A DNA stretch of 64,000 nt from CAVTWD01 sp963738325 (GCA_963738325.1 CAVTWD010000013.1:338386-402385), one strand, 5' to 3'; positions 1-9,569 are shown, numbered from the stretch's first letter. Notes: generated by a model from the sequence alone, not told the origin. Made by a program: numbers and translations.

Positions 1-471
1 GCCGAGTTCTACGACGGCGAGACGAAGCTGGACGCGCTGCCGCCGCTCAGGCACGGCGAGCGGGTGGCGTTCGCCTCCACCGAGGCCGCCAATGGGAGCT
101 ACCAGCTCATCTTCCTCGCCGTTCACGTCCCGGAGCAGACCGACCGCACCGCCGAGACGGTCGACCCCGCCGCGAAGGCCGCCAACGCCGCCGCCCCCGA
201 GCCCTACGTCAAGGCCCCGGCCAAGGTGGTGTCGGTACAGCCGCATTCGCTCACGATCCGATTGACCGACGGCCAGCGAGCCGGCCAGGTCCTGACGGCG
301 GCACTCGGACCAAACACCGTGTATACCGTCGGCGACCAGAACTGCGTCGACCCGGCGTTCACCGCCGGCCAGGACGTCGGCGTCCTCCTCCACGACAACC
401 GCGGCGCCTACACCGCCGTGGCCGTGGCCCTGTCCCCGCTGGTCAGGGCGTCGAGGACGGCCACACCCTGA
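1..471 (+). CDS. DUF5666-like domain protein, 5' end outside window
   Basis: The reading frame is open from the first base and ends at TGA 469-471, so the window holds only the C-terminal 156 residues. The protein is rich in Ala, Thr and Val. A segment of about 75 residues (PAKVVSVQPHSLTIRLTDG followed by VYTVG and a Val-Gly-Val strand) has the look of the small beta-barrel repeats called DUF5666 in secreted actinobacterial proteins. The spacer before it is Ala/Pro rich, like an extracellular linker. No catalytic residues can be named. Family assignment is by pattern only; a generic secreted protein is the alternative. Confidence 0.5.
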   Translation, partial: AEFYDGETKLDALPPLRHGERVAFASTEAANGSYQLIFLAVHVPEQTDRTAETVDPAAKAANAAAPEPYVKAPAKVVSVQPHSLTIRLTDGQRAGQVLTAALGPNTVYTVGDQNCVDPAFTAGQDVGVLLHDNRGAYTAVAVALSPLVRASRTATP

Positions 472-812
472 CCGGCCGGCCGGGTGGGCCGTCAGCAACT
501 CGGCGTGGACAGCTCGAGCTACTCGCGTTCTTCGACACGCGGACTCGACCCGCGGGACGCGCCGGCCGGCGTCTTTCTGACGAGCCAAAATCGTCGGACC
601 CCACGCCCCGTCGGGCGCGCTCTCCCCGGAACCCCACCGACACGGTGGGGAAACGGCTCGGCATCGGTGGAACCGCCGGTATCACGAACGGCGAGCACGT
701 ACTCGGGGCCGACGCCCCATGGGCGGGATTGCGTAGTGCCATCTGGTCGGGCGCCGGCACTCCGATGCCGCCCGGGCCCGTGTCATCGCTTCCAGAGCCC
801 TACAGAGGCCGG
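472..812. other. Stretch without a recognisable gene
   Basis: Open frames exist on both strands because of the high GC content, but their products are Arg/Pro/Ser-rich with no domain pattern. I see no tRNA, repeat or clear terminator here. It separates the end of the DUF5666-like gene from the convergent quinone-reductase remnant. Confidence 0.5.
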
Positions 813-1371
813 TCATGCAGCGTCACGAGCATCAGCAGCCCGCTCGAGGAGCGCGGGCGAGCGGCCGACATAGGCCGCGCCGCCGTGGAGGGGAACCACG
901 ACCGCCAGGTCGAAGCCGACCTCGCGCCCGTCGAAGCTGATCAGACGCCCTTGCGTGCCGTCGCCCTCGCCGGTGTTGAACTCGGTCACGAGCTCGATGC
1001 CGCGCTTCTCCAACATGCCACCCAACATCCGCGCCGCGATCGGGTTCGTGAAGGCACCGTCGAGGGGCGTCACGTAGGTGAGCTCGACTCGACATGCCGC
1101 GCTCGTCGAAGTACCAGTCGGCCAAGCAGAACTCGATCGGGGACTGCCGGTAGGCGATCCCGTCGCGGAGCTCGCGACGACGCGGCCGCACGATGTCCTC
1201 GGGATGCGACAGCCCGAACGGCACGTACAGGAGCCCGGGCTGGTGCACGTGACAGTCGTCCTGGTCGACCACCGTGATCTCGAGATCACGTGGAGGCAGG
1301 GCGCGGCGGAGGCGGTTGGCCGTGAGCGTGCCGCCCCTCCCGCCATCGAGCACGACGAGACGCTTGGTCAT
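813..1371 (-). pseudogene. Remnant of FAD/NAD(P) sulfide:quinone reductase-like oxidoreductase
   Basis: The ATG at 1369-1371 opens a frame with an N-terminal dinucleotide-binding stretch (RLVVLDGGRGGTLTANRLRR) followed by ITVVDQDDCHVHQPGLLYVP. The frame is then lost. A second frame carries a typical C-terminal part of sulfide:quinone reductase-like proteins (VTPLDGAFTNPIAARMLGGM, then VPLHGGAAYVGRSPAL). Only about 185 codons lie between start and stop, less than half the usual 380-400, so a central segment is deleted as well as a frameshift being present. Family members oxidise sulfide or related donors at the membrane using FAD. This copy cannot encode a working enzyme as read. The assignment rests on the two motif-rich ends. 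Confidence 0.65.
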
Positions 1372-1572
1372 CGCCCCCAGTGAATGCCGCCCGTGACCGG
1401 CCGGGTGGGTGCAAAGGTCCCGCGACGGACGGCCGACGGCCGGCGTCTCGCTCTCCCAGGCTCACCCATGGCGATCTGACGCGGCTGAGCGGCGCTCCAG
1501 ACCAATCAACCCGCGTCAGATCGTTCCGGGGCGCGGACCACTGCGGCGTCGGGGCTCCTACCCTCTTGCGCA

Positions 1573-2817
1573 GTGGACGAAGGGAAGCGGCGGCGGACGC
1601 CGACCTCGGCCAAGTGGGCGGGTCGATGGCGGGCCCGAGGACTCGCCGGGCTCGGCGCAGCTCTCTGCCTGCTCGCGGCCTGCGCCGGGAGTACACCGAC
1701 CACCTCCCCTAGCCCGACCCCGACGCCGCTGCCCGGCGGGGGCAGCCCGGCGAGCACCGCGGAGCTCGCTCAGGTGCGGATCCGGCTCACCCCGGTGGCG
1801 AAGCTCACACAACCGATCGCCATTGCCCTACGGCCCGGCGCCGGTTCGCTCTACGTCGCCGAGCGAATCGGCCGCGTGCAGGCCCTGGACGGAACGGGAT
1901 CGACCACCGTGCTCGACGTCACGGCGCTCACCAAGGCCGGTGGCGAGCAGGGCCTGCTCGGCGTGGCCTTCGCCCCGGACGGAAGCCATCTCTACATCGA
2001 CTACACCGACCGCAAGGGCGACACCAACGTCGACGAGTTCGCGGTCGGCGCGAACGGTGCCATCGATGCCGCCTCGCGGCGGCACGTGCTGTTCCAGAAG
2101 CAGCCGTACCCGAACCACAACGGCGGCAACATCGTCTTCGGTCCGGACGGCTATCTGTACATCGGGCTGGGCGACGGGGGATCCGAGGGCGATCCGCAAC
2201 GACGTGGGCTCGACCTCGGCACGTGGCTCGGCAAGATCCTCCGGATCGATCCCCGCCCGAGCGGGGGCCGGCCCTACTCGGTGCCCGCGGACAACCCGTT
2301 CGTGGCCACCAAGAACGCCCTCCCCGAGATCTGGTCCTACGGGCTGCGCAATCCCTGGCGGTTCTCGTTCGACGGCGCGAAAGGTGATCTGTGGATCGGT
2401 GACGTCGGCCAGAACAAGATCGAAGAGGTGGACGAGGCCACCGCGGCGAGCGGCGCCGGGAAGGGCCTCAACTTCGGCTGGAGCGCCTTCGAGGGCACCG
2501 ATCGCTACAACAAGAACCAGTCGCCGGACGGCACGGTCGGGCCCGTGTACCAGTACCTCCACACCGACCAACCAGGCGGTTGCTCGATCGTCGGTGGCTA
2601 CGTCTACCGCGGCACGCGCATCCCGGCGCTTCGCGGCGCGTACCTGTTCTCGGACTACTGCGCCAGCTCGATCCGTGCCCTCACGCCAGGCGCGTCGAGC
2701 GCAACGGTGATCTCGAACACGGGTCCCACGTCGGTCGTCAGCTTCGGTGAGGGCCCCGACGGCGAGCTGTACGTGCTCTCGCTCAACGGCGACGTCGACC
2801 GGATCGACCCCGGCTGA
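1573..2817 (+). CDS. PQQ-dependent sugar dehydrogenase-like lipoprotein (GSDH family)
   Basis: This 414-residue protein starts at a GTG. An Arg/Lys-rich N terminus, a hydrophobic run and the lipobox LLAAC (Cys about 37) indicate a lipoprotein, followed by a Ser/Thr/Pro linker. From about residue 65 it matches the six-bladed propeller of the glucose/sorbosone dehydrogenase family, with the motif NHNGGNIVFGPDGYLYIGLG and later PEIWSYGLRNPWRFSFDG. Family members use PQQ and calcium to oxidise aldoses outside the membrane, but many actinobacterial homologues have unknown substrates. Length is normal and the frame is intact. It stands alone on its strand; neighbours give no pathway. Confidence 0.85.
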   Translation: MDEGKRRRTPTSAKWAGRWRARGLAGLGAALCLLAACAGSTPTTSPSPTPTPLPGGGSPASTAELAQVRIRLTPVAKLTQPIAIALRPGAGSLYVAERIGRVQALDGTGSTTVLDVTALTKAGGEQGLLGVAFAPDGSHLYIDYTDRKGDTNVDEFAVGANGAIDAASRRHVLFQKQPYPNHNGGNIVFGPDGYLYIGLGDGGSEGDPQRRGLDLGTWLGKILRIDPRPSGGRPYSVPADNPFVATKNALPEIWSYGLRNPWRFSFDGAKGDLWIGDVGQNKIEEVDEATAASGAGKGLNFGWSAFEGTDRYNKNQSPDGTVGPVYQYLHTDQPGGCSIVGGYVYRGTRIPALRGAYLFSDYCASSIRALTPGASSATVISNTGPTSVVSFGEGPDGELYVLSLNGDVDRIDPG

Positions 2818-2936
2818 GACCGTCGAGTAGCTGGCGTCGCTCGACGCCCGCGGCTCCTCAGCACAGAGATCCGTCGGGACGTGGGGCGTCGGGGAGAGGA
2901 CGCCGGGCGCGTCGACAGGCGGGAGAATGAGGGGCA

Positions 2937-3442
2937 GTGACGATCGATGAGCCGTTGGCCGCGGCCCAGGCCCCCCTCGCCGACGGGCATTGGGCTGAGC
3001 AGCGCGCGGGATTCGAAGCTGCGCTGCGAGAGCGTCAGACGGCCGAGGCATCGTTCGGGCTGGCGATGGCGTTGTGGTGGCAGGGCGAGAACCATGCCTG
3101 CGTCGAGCGGTGCAGCCGCGCCTACGCCCTGTTTCGCCGAGCGCGAGATGCGAGGGCCGCGGCCCAGTGCGCGGTCTGGCTCGCGATCACGTACAAGGGC
3201 GAACTTCGCCAACTTCGTCGCCGCGGACGGCTGGATCAGCCGAGCGGAGAGACTGCTCGCGCCACTCGAGCCGGGTCCGGGACACGGCTGGGTGTGGGTG
3301 GCGAAGGCGTACCGAAGCGATGACCTCGATGGGGCGGAAGACCTCGCGCAAAGGGCGGTCGAGGCGGCGCAGCGGGCCGGCGACGTGGACCTCGGTCAAG
3401 GCGCCTTTCGAGTGCAACCTCGTCGTCGCCCACCGCCGTTGA
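2937..3442 (+). pseudogene. N-terminal remnant of a TPR-containing LuxR-family regulator
   Basis: A GTG at 2937 starts MTIDEPLAAAQAPLADGHW followed by a helical repeat region (FGLAMALWWQGENHACVERC, AYALFRRARDARAAAQCAVW) typical of TPR parts of actinobacterial LuxR-type regulators. After residue 88 the frame breaks: the continuation ANFANFVAADGW and PLEPGPGHGWVWVAKAYRSD lies one base out. One extra G near 3199 explains it. The similarity stops after GDVDL near 3400, so the rest of the protein, including the C-terminal DNA-binding domain, is absent. This is a truncated and frameshifted fragment. The missing C terminus is not found nearby; the LuxR C-terminal fragment at 52.6 kb appears to come from another member. 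Confidence 0.6.
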
Positions 3443-3507
3443 GCCAACGGTGCGTCCCTCCGTCACATCCCATCGGGCGTTCATGCGGATCGAGCGCGTC
3501 CCGGAGG

Positions 3508-4860
3508 TCAGGACGCGGCCCCTGTTGCGTGATCCTGGTCGGCGAGGCGGACGCTCTCGTAGGCCCGGCTGACATCGACACGATCGTTCTCCTCCGGCAC
3601 CGACTCCTCACTGGCCCGCAGGATCATGTCGGCCTCCGCGAGGAGGCAGGCGCGCTGATCGTCGGTGGTGGTGTAGGAGATCACCTTGCCGAGCGCATCG
3701 AGTTGGCGGATCATGACGGCGGGCATCCCCCGTGACGACGGGCGGATCTTGTCGAAGGAGCGCTCGACGAAGCGGTCGTACCGGACATCAGCGACGATGA
3801 CCCGAACGTTCCCTTGGTGGTCCCGGTGGACCGGGGTGGGGTTCCACTGCGAGGAAATCTTGCACAGCCCGTCGCTCAGCCAGTCGATGCACGTGAGCGC
3901 GCTGAAGGTGTCGTTGATGGCCGGGGACAGCGCCCGAATGGCGATCTCCACGAGTTGGTCGATGGCGAAGGCGAGGTCTTGCGCGAGCGTGCCGTGCGGG
4001 CCGGTGAAGTGAGCCCGCTCCAGGTCGCGGGTGATCGCGTCGGCGGCGCTCGCCGGCCACACCGTCGCCAGCGGCAGACCTTGGACGACGAAGTGGCCCG
4101 GGCGATGTAGCAACCGGATGACGGCTTCTGACTCCGCAGCGATGTCGACCAGCTCGTCATAGGCGACGAACTGCAGGTAGCCACTCCTCGGAGCGGCCAT
4201 CGACGTTCCGGACTCGCCCAGGCGATGCTCGAGCTGGACCACCGACGGGCCGGCCTCGAGCCCGTCGCGACCCCGGGAGGCGATGGCTTCCGCTTCGATC
4301 GCGATGGCGAGATCGCGCCCGATCGAGGCGATCACCTCCGGCAGCTGGATCGACTTGACGACGTGGTGGATGAAGTAGATGAGCACCCCGAGCGAGGCGA
4401 CCACGAGCACCAGGGCGACCGTGATCGAGAGATGAGGCACGAAATCGCCGCGGCTTCCGTGCGAGATCGAACCCAGCGTGAGCACGGCGTACACGAAGGT
4501 CGCCACGAAGGTGCCGAGCGTGAGCTGAGTGCCGCGGTCGCGGATGAAGTTCCGGAGGATGCGCGGGCCGAACTGCGTCGACGCCAGCGTGAAGGCCACG
4601 ATCGTCACGGAGAACACGAGCCCGACGACGGTGATGACCGCCGCCGCGATGGCGGTGAGGATCTGGCGGGCCGCGTCAGCCCCGCCGTTGTTGACCCAGC
4701 CCGGCAGTGTGATGTCGCCGTCGTAGGCGGCCTGATCGATGGTGTACGTGACGGCGAACAACCCGACCGCGGCGAGAAGCTCGAGCGTCGGGACAAACCA
4801 GAGGTTCGTGCGCAAGACATCGCGTCGCCACGTCGAGACACGGGGCCGCCAGTGGCTCAC
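3508..4860 (-). CDS. DUF2254 family membrane protein
   Basis: Predicted integral membrane protein of about 450 residues. The chosen start is GTG 4858-4860, giving VSHWRPRVSTWRRDVLRTNL, directly before the first membrane segment. The open frame continues 77 codons upstream, but that part is low-complexity and unlike the family. Four hydrophobic segments lie in the first half (FVPTLELLAAVGLFAVTY, ILTAIAAAVITVVGLVFSVT, LGTFVATFVYAVLTLG, ALVLVVASLGVLIYFIHHVV), followed by a soluble domain of about 250 residues with the family motif ALSPAINDTFSALTCIDWL. The frame is intact and the length is usual. Function is unknown; a channel-like or stress role has been suggested for the family without firm evidence. 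Confidence 0.85.
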   Translation of the reverse strand: MSHWRPRVSTWRRDVLRTNLWFVPTLELLAAVGLFAVTYTIDQAAYDGDITLPGWVNNGGADAARQILTAIAAAVITVVGLVFSVTIVAFTLASTQFGPRILRNFIRDRGTQLTLGTFVATFVYAVLTLGSISHGSRGDFVPHLSITVALVLVVASLGVLIYFIHHVVKSIQLPEVIASIGRDLAIAIEAEAIASRGRDGLEAGPSVVQLEHRLGESGTSMAAPRSGYLQFVAYDELVDIAAESEAVIRLLHRPGHFVVQGLPLATVWPASAADAITRDLERAHFTGPHGTLAQDLAFAIDQLVEIAIRALSPAINDTFSALTCIDWLSDGLCKISSQWNPTPVHRDHQGNVRVIVADVRYDRFVERSFDKIRPSSRGMPAVMIRQLDALGKVISYTTTDDQRACLLAEADMILRASEESVPEENDRVDVSRAYESVRLADQDHATGAAS

Positions 4861-5097
4861 GCCGGCCGCCTTCCCGTCCCGCCGCGCCCATGCCGGACTC
4901 GGGGATGCGGAGTGATGGCCGAAGACATTGGTACCTCGAGCGGGTGAGGACGAAGCGACACGCCGACCAGGCTTCCCGGCCCACCTGGCGGGCAGCGTAG
5001 CCCGACCTCCGCGGCCGCCGACCCGTTCTCCCGACCCACCCTCGCCCTCGTGATCGGACCGGGGCGAGGGAGTGGCCGCCGCCCCGGCCATCTTCGC

Positions 5098-6137
5098 TCA
5101 GGAGGCGGCGGCCGCGACCTGTTCGATGTGCTGGAGGCGCTTGGCGTCGAGCGCTTCCGCGATCGCCTCGTCTTCGGCCATCACCGCGTCGACGTCGGTG
5201 GACAGCGTAGTCGAGGATCCCCATCTGGTCGAACCCCCGCTGGATCGTCGGGCCCCACAGGCCGATGTCGCGCAAGATGGGCACGATGCGGCTGAAGAGG
5301 TAGGACCGGAAGCGCCGCACGTTGGGGCTGTCGCCCGCCCGCTGGCGAACCTCAGCGGGCACTCCGAGGGTTTCCCACACCTCGTTGGCCTGGAAACGGT
5401 CGCGCAGGCGGTAGCAGGCCTCCACTGAGAACTCCTCCCGCTCGTCGCGCTCGGCCTGCGTGAGGTGCGGGTAGTAATCGCGCAGGGCCACCCGTCCGAA
5501 GGTCACATGTCGAGCCTCGTCTTGCATCACATACACGTTCACCGCACGCGTGAGCGGGTTCTGCGCCCTCTGGCGCAGGACGCCGAAGGCAGCCAGGGCC
5601 AGCCCTTCGATCAGGACCTGCATCCCGAGCAAGGTGAGGTCCCAGCGGGAGTCGACGATGACGTCGTCGAGCAGGGCCTTCAGGCTGGGGTTGATCGGGT
5701 AGACGAGGTCGAGCTTCTCGTGGAGGTACCGGCTGTAGACCTCGACGTGACGGGCCTCGTCGATCACTTGCGTGGCGGCGTAGAACTTCGAGTCGATGTT
5801 CGGCACGGTCTGCACGATCTTGGCCGTGCACACGAGCGCACCCTGCTCGCCGTGCATGAACTGGCTGAAGCGCCAGGCCTCCAGGTGGCGGCGGACCTCC
5901 GCCTGTTCCGCCGCGCTCATCCTCTTCCACCAAGGGCTGTCCGACATGGGCACGGACGTCTCCGATTCCCCAGCCGGGTTGGTCGGGTCGACGGGGACCG
6001 ACCAGTCGATGCGATCAGACGCGATCCACTGCTTGCCGCGTGCCCTTGTCGTAGAGGCGCAGCAGCTGCTCGCGGCCGGCTTCGTAGTCGAAGTCGAAGA
6101 CAGTGGTCGCGTTCGTCGGGATGCTCCATGCGGACAT
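5098..6137 (-). pseudogene. Ferritin-like di-iron protein, two frameshifts
   Basis: Three frame segments join into one protein of about 345 residues. ATG 6135-6137 gives MSAWSIPTNATTVFDFDYEA. The frame slips near 6040, where one extra G explains it. The main part has two carboxylate/histidine iron motifs, VIDEARHVEVYSR and MQDEARHVTFGRVALRDYY, plus HGEQGALVCTAKIV. A second slip near 5207 leads to the C terminus ending QVAAAAS and stop at 5098-5100. Such ferritin-like proteins are probably di-iron oxygenases or oxidases of unknown substrate in actinobacteria. All family blocks are present, so the gene may be intact in the living cell. It lies upstream of the DUF2254 gene on the same strand. 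Confidence 0.7.
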
Positions 6138-6182
6138 GCACAGGGATACGTCCACCGGCGCCCATCGGATGAGAGACGATGG

Positions 6183-6480
6183 TCACGCCGTGGAGCGCCA
6201 CTCCCAGTCGGCGTCGCGAGCGGGCGGACGCCTCGCCTCGCCACGCGCCCGACCTCGCAGCCGGCGCAGGGGAGCGGTCATCCGCCAGGACCGCGACCCG
6301 AGGAGGGCTCGGAGCCTCGCTTCTCGGTCTCGGAGCTCCAGCTCCAAGGCGGCGCGTTCGGCCTCGATGTCGAGGCGCCGGGTGTGCTCGGCGCCTCCTT
6401 CGTGCTCGAGGGAGGCGGAGCGGGACTCGAGACGGGCGATGTCAGCTTCGAGCTCAGCGAACGCGGCCCTGGAGGGCCGC
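6183..6480 (-). other. Coiled-coil tail probably belonging to the FkbM methyltransferase
   Basis: Just where the FkbM frame stops, another frame continues with AAFAELEADIARLESRSASL and LELELRDREARLRALLGSRS, then SWRMTAPLRRLRGRAR. A heptad-like coiled coil ending in SRSWRMTAPLR is characteristic of the C terminus of many bacterial surface-polysaccharide glycosyltransferases and methyltransferases. A single indel near 6465 would make it the C-terminal extension of the upstream gene. The alternative is a separate remnant. Confidence 0.5.
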
Positions 6481-7353
6481 GATGGCCCGCCGTTGCCCCT
6501 TGCCCGGCAGCGATGTCCGCTCGAACGGCTCGTAAGCCCCGACCAGCTCGACGCCGTACCCGTCGCCGAAACACTGGGCCGTGACGAGATACGCATCCGC
6601 GATCGAGCGCACGGGGGCGACCCTCAGCTCGATGTCAACGGCATAGAGATAAGGGAACCGCTCCAGGAGATGCAGGAGGAACGCCAGCGGGTTGCGTCCA
6701 GCCATCACGGAGAGCGTGAACACGTTGAACTCGACGACGACGAGCGGGTGGAAGCGATCAAGCGTTCTCGTCGCCCCGTCCAAGACGTCGGGCTCGTTGC
6801 CTTCGACGTCGATCTTCACGAGATCCACGCGTGTCAGGTTCTCGTGGTCGACGAGGTCGTCGAGCGTGGTCACCCTCACCCTCGCCTCGACGGTGCCGGC
6901 GGTGGTGTGCGCGTCGCTCGCCGGGGATGCGTCCCGACGGAGGAACGACCCCGCGGTGTTCCACGTGACCTCGTGGAGGTCGGCATATCCCTCTACGTCT
7001 CCCAAAGCGGCCTTGACCGCCCGAACGTTGGACGCGCTGTTCAGGGCGATCCCGGCCCGCAGATCGGCGTGCGCCCGCTCGCCCGGTTCGACGGCCACGA
7101 CCGTGCCTTCGGGGCAGATCCGGGAGAACCCGAGGGCGGCCACGCCGATGTTCGCACCCACGTCGACGATCACTCCGTCGGGAGGGCAGCGTACGCGGGC
7201 GAGGCTCAGCGCCGGCGGCAGAGGCGACGCGGCGAGGGTGGCGAAGTAGAGATCATTCGAGGCGGAGCAGACCACCGTGAAGCGGATGCCTTCGAAGTCG
7301 ACCTCGCGCTGGTAGAGCGCAGTGCCTGGGCTGTGCTTCGACCGAGCGCCCAC
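6454..7353 (-). CDS. FkbM family SAM-dependent methyltransferase
   Basis: Protein of 299 residues with the SAM-binding loop VIVDVGANIGVAALGF (about residues 59-74), an acidic strand end GTVVAVEPGERAH, and the FkbM hallmark VDLVKIDVEGNEPDVLDGA. The family O-methylates sugars or polyketide hydroxyls. In surface polysaccharide loci it often carries a C-terminal coiled coil, and one lies in another frame just past the stop. The ORF is intact up to RRAIAALQGRVR. No other polysaccharide gene is nearby, so the substrate is unknown. Confidence 0.85.
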   Translation of the reverse strand: MGARSKHSPGTALYQREVDFEGIRFTVVCSASNDLYFATLAASPLPPALSLARVRCPPDGVIVDVGANIGVAALGFSRICPEGTVVAVEPGERAHADLRAGIALNSASNVRAVKAALGDVEGYADLHEVTWNTAGSFLRRDASPASDAHTTAGTVEARVRVTTLDDLVDHENLTRVDLVKIDVEGNEPDVLDGATRTLDRFHPLVVVEFNVFTLSVMAGRNPLAFLLHLLERFPYLYAVDIELRVAPVRSIADAYLVTAQCFGDGYGVELVGAYEPFERTSLPGKGQRRAIAALQGRVR

Positions 7354-7410
7354 AGGCTCACGACCATACGGGGACGGCGCCGCTCAGCCGTGGATGGGGG
7401 CACTGAGGTT

Positions 7411-8229
7411 TCAGCTCCCCGTGCTGACGAGGATGGCGCGGCCGGGCCGGTAGGGCCGGTCATCGAGGCGGGCACCGGAGATCGCCGGCTCGACGGCGTG
7501 CATCGCCGCGGCCACCCGCTCGAGCAGCTCCGAAGTGATCGCGCGCCGATCGTCGGCGCCCACCTCCACGACCACCTCGGCTTCCCGTACCCGGCAGCGA
7601 ACGACCCCGATGCCGGTGGCAGCGCGGATGAGCGCCTCCCCCACTTCGACGGCGCGCAGCCGCGCCTCGGTCACTGGCGTGCCGGTGTAGAGACGGCTGG
7701 CGAGGCACGGCGAGGCCGGCAGCTCGGCGAAGTCCAGTTGGAGCGAGCGCGCCAAGGATCGGATGTCGGCCTTGTCGAGGCCGGCCTCCACGTAGGGATG
7801 GCGGACGCCGCGCTCGGCCGCGGCGACCAGGCCAGGGCGGTACTCGGCGAGGTCGTCACGGTTGGCCCCGCTCAGGATGTGCCAGCGGGACCGGTCGGCG
7901 AACCGCGATGCGAGCTGACCGAGGGTGTCATACAGGTGGCGCTTGCAGTGGTAGCAGCGGTCGGTCGGGTTGGCGAGGTAGCGCTCGTCACCGAACTCGC
8001 CTGTGGCCACGAGCTCGAGAGCCCACGACTCACGGGCGGCGTGGGCGAGCACGCGGCCGGTCGCCTCGCCGGGCACCGCCGGACTCAACGCGTGCGCGAC
8101 GACGGTGGCCTCAGGCGCGGCCCGGTGGGCGACGGTGGCGAGGAGAAGGCTGTCGACCCCGCCGCTGCAGGCCACGACACGCGGGATGACCTCGGCCAAG
8201 GCTCGTTCCAGGCGCGCTCGTCGCGTCAC
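7411..8229 (-). CDS. larE: LarE-like ATP-dependent sacrificial sulfur transferase
   Basis: PP-loop enzyme with the ATP-binding motif ACSGGVDSLLLATVAHR near the N terminus, the motif DRCYHCKRHLYDTL and the later PCLASRLYTG, all typical of LarE. In lactate racemase maturation LarE gives sulfur to the nicotinate-derived pincer cofactor that then binds nickel. I chose GTG 8227-8229 because it places the PP-loop at the normal distance from the N terminus; the frame is open to 8298. No larB, larC or larA is in the window, so the gene is an orphan, and a role with another nickel-pincer enzyme or in tRNA-like thiolation is possible. Frame intact. Confidence 0.85.
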   Translation of the reverse strand: MTRRARLERALAEVIPRVVACSGGVDSLLLATVAHRAAPEATVVAHALSPAVPGEATGRVLAHAARESWALELVATGEFGDERYLANPTDRCYHCKRHLYDTLGQLASRFADRSRWHILSGANRDDLAEYRPGLVAAAERGVRHPYVEAGLDKADIRSLARSLQLDFAELPASPCLASRLYTGTPVTEARLRAVEVGEALIRAATGIGVVRCRVREAEVVVEVGADDRRAITSELLERVAAAMHAVEPAISGARLDDRPYRPGRAILVSTGS

Positions 8230-8381
8230 GACCAACCACACTCGCTCTGCGACATTCGACCCCCTGGGATGCGGACGGTTCTGCGGATTGTCGCACACGC
8301 CCCTCGATCCGGCCCACGGGTTGCGCCGCGGACGGCGTCGCGGCCAGCATCACCCAACCGCTTGCACAGGAAGGGGACGAG

Positions 8382-9542
8382 ATGGATCCGATCAAGGTCC
8401 ACGGAACGGTCTCGCCCGGGTTCGAGTCGATCACCGACGCGTTCGCGGCGAACTTCGACGAACGTGGAGATATCGGCGCGGCGTGCTCCGTCTACCTCGG
8501 CGGCGAGCCGGTCGTCGAGATCTGGGGCGGCACGGCGGATGTGGCCACGTGCCGCCCGTGGGACCGAGACACGCCCGTGCTCGTGTTCTCGTTGACCAAG
8601 GGCATCACAGCCGTGTGTGTGAACATGCTCATCGAACGGGGCGTGCTCGACCTCGACGCCCCGATCGCTTCGTACTGGCCGGAGTTCGGGGCGGCGGGCA
8701 AGGGCCACATCCCGCTGCGCTGGGTCCTGTCGCACCGCGCGGGGGTGGCCGCCATCGACGCCCCCGTCACCATGGACGACATCGTCGGGTGGGACGGTGT
8801 GGTGGCCGCGGTCGCCGCCCAGGAGCCCAACTGGGAGCCCGGTACCGCGCACGGATATCACGCGAGGACATATGGATGGATCCTCGGGGAGGTCGTCCGA
8901 CGGGTCACCGGGATGTCACTCGGCACCTTCCTCGCAAAGGAGATCGCGGCGCCACTGGGGCTCGAAACTTGGATCGGGCTGCCCGAGGCGCTCGAACCTC
9001 GGGTCGCTTCGATCATCCCGCCGGATCCTCCCCCCGACCATGTTGTCCAGGCCCTCATGTCCGTGATGGGGACGGAGGACAGCCTGTTCGGCAGGGTCAT
9101 GAGTGGGCCCAGTCAGCTCTTCGCCTACGACGAACGCTGGAACGAGCGCCCGCTGCATCAGGCGGAGATGCCCTCCTCGAACGCCATCAGCACCGCGACC
9201 TCGGTCGCCCGAATCTACGCGGCAACGGTGGGAGAGGTGGACGGGGTACGCCTGCTCACGTCGGAGACGGTGGCCGCCGCCTGCGTCCCGCAGTCGGACG
9301 GGATCGACTGCGTCCTCGGGCTCGAGACTCGCTTCGGGCTCGGCTTCACGCTCCCGCCATTCCTCGGGACGGCGTCCTCGCCGACCGCGTTCGGACATCC
9401 CGGGGCGGGTGGCTCGATGGGCATGGCCGATTCGCGAGCCCAGCTCGGCTTCGGTTACGTGATGAACCACATGGAGCTCGATCCGACCAATCCCGACACC
9501 AGAGCGGGAGCGCTGATGACTGCGATGTACGAGTGCCTCTGA
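8382..9542 (+). CDS. Serine hydrolase, beta-lactamase/EstB esterase family
   Basis: Intact 386-residue protein. The S-x-x-K nucleophile motif is VFSLTKGI (about residue 70), followed by LRWVLSHRAGVAAID and a tyrosine motif in the HGYHARTYGWILGEVVRR region. Near the C terminus is FGHPGAGGSMGMAD, where class C beta-lactamase-like esterases keep an HxG motif. No signal peptide is visible, so it is probably a cytoplasmic esterase or amidohydrolase rather than a resistance enzyme. A GGAAGGGGACGAG sequence just before the ATG gives a reasonable ribosome-binding site. Confidence 0.85.
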   Translation: MDPIKVHGTVSPGFESITDAFAANFDERGDIGAACSVYLGGEPVVEIWGGTADVATCRPWDRDTPVLVFSLTKGITAVCVNMLIERGVLDLDAPIASYWPEFGAAGKGHIPLRWVLSHRAGVAAIDAPVTMDDIVGWDGVVAAVAAQEPNWEPGTAHGYHARTYGWILGEVVRRVTGMSLGTFLAKEIAAPLGLETWIGLPEALEPRVASIIPPDPPPDHVVQALMSVMGTEDSLFGRVMSGPSQLFAYDERWNERPLHQAEMPSSNAISTATSVARIYAATVGEVDGVRLLTSETVAAACVPQSDGIDCVLGLETRFGLGFTLPPFLGTASSPTAFGHPGAGGSMGMADSRAQLGFGYVMNHMELDPTNPDTRAGALMTAMYECL

Positions 9543-9569
9543 GGCTCGACGTCGCCATCGGGCCGGGCG

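Noticed and set aside
1409..2710. Alternative plus-strand frame across the sugar dehydrogenase gene
   Set aside because: Ser/Arg/Pro-rich product typical of a shifted frame; the GTG 1573 frame has a lipobox and propeller motifs.
4676..5097. C-terminal extension of the ferritin-like frame past 5200
   Set aside because: After the slip near 5207 this frame gives only Arg-rich residues and overlaps the DUF2254 gene; the other frame gives a natural end at 5098.
6103..8595. Long plus-strand open frame over FkbM and larE (830 codons)
   Set aside because: Low-complexity product with no domain; both minus-strand genes beneath it have clear motifs and codon bias.
8382..9542. Antibiotic-resistance beta-lactamase
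   Set aside because: Only the SxxK motif and fold are shared; no signal peptide and the later motifs fit esterases of the EstB group.
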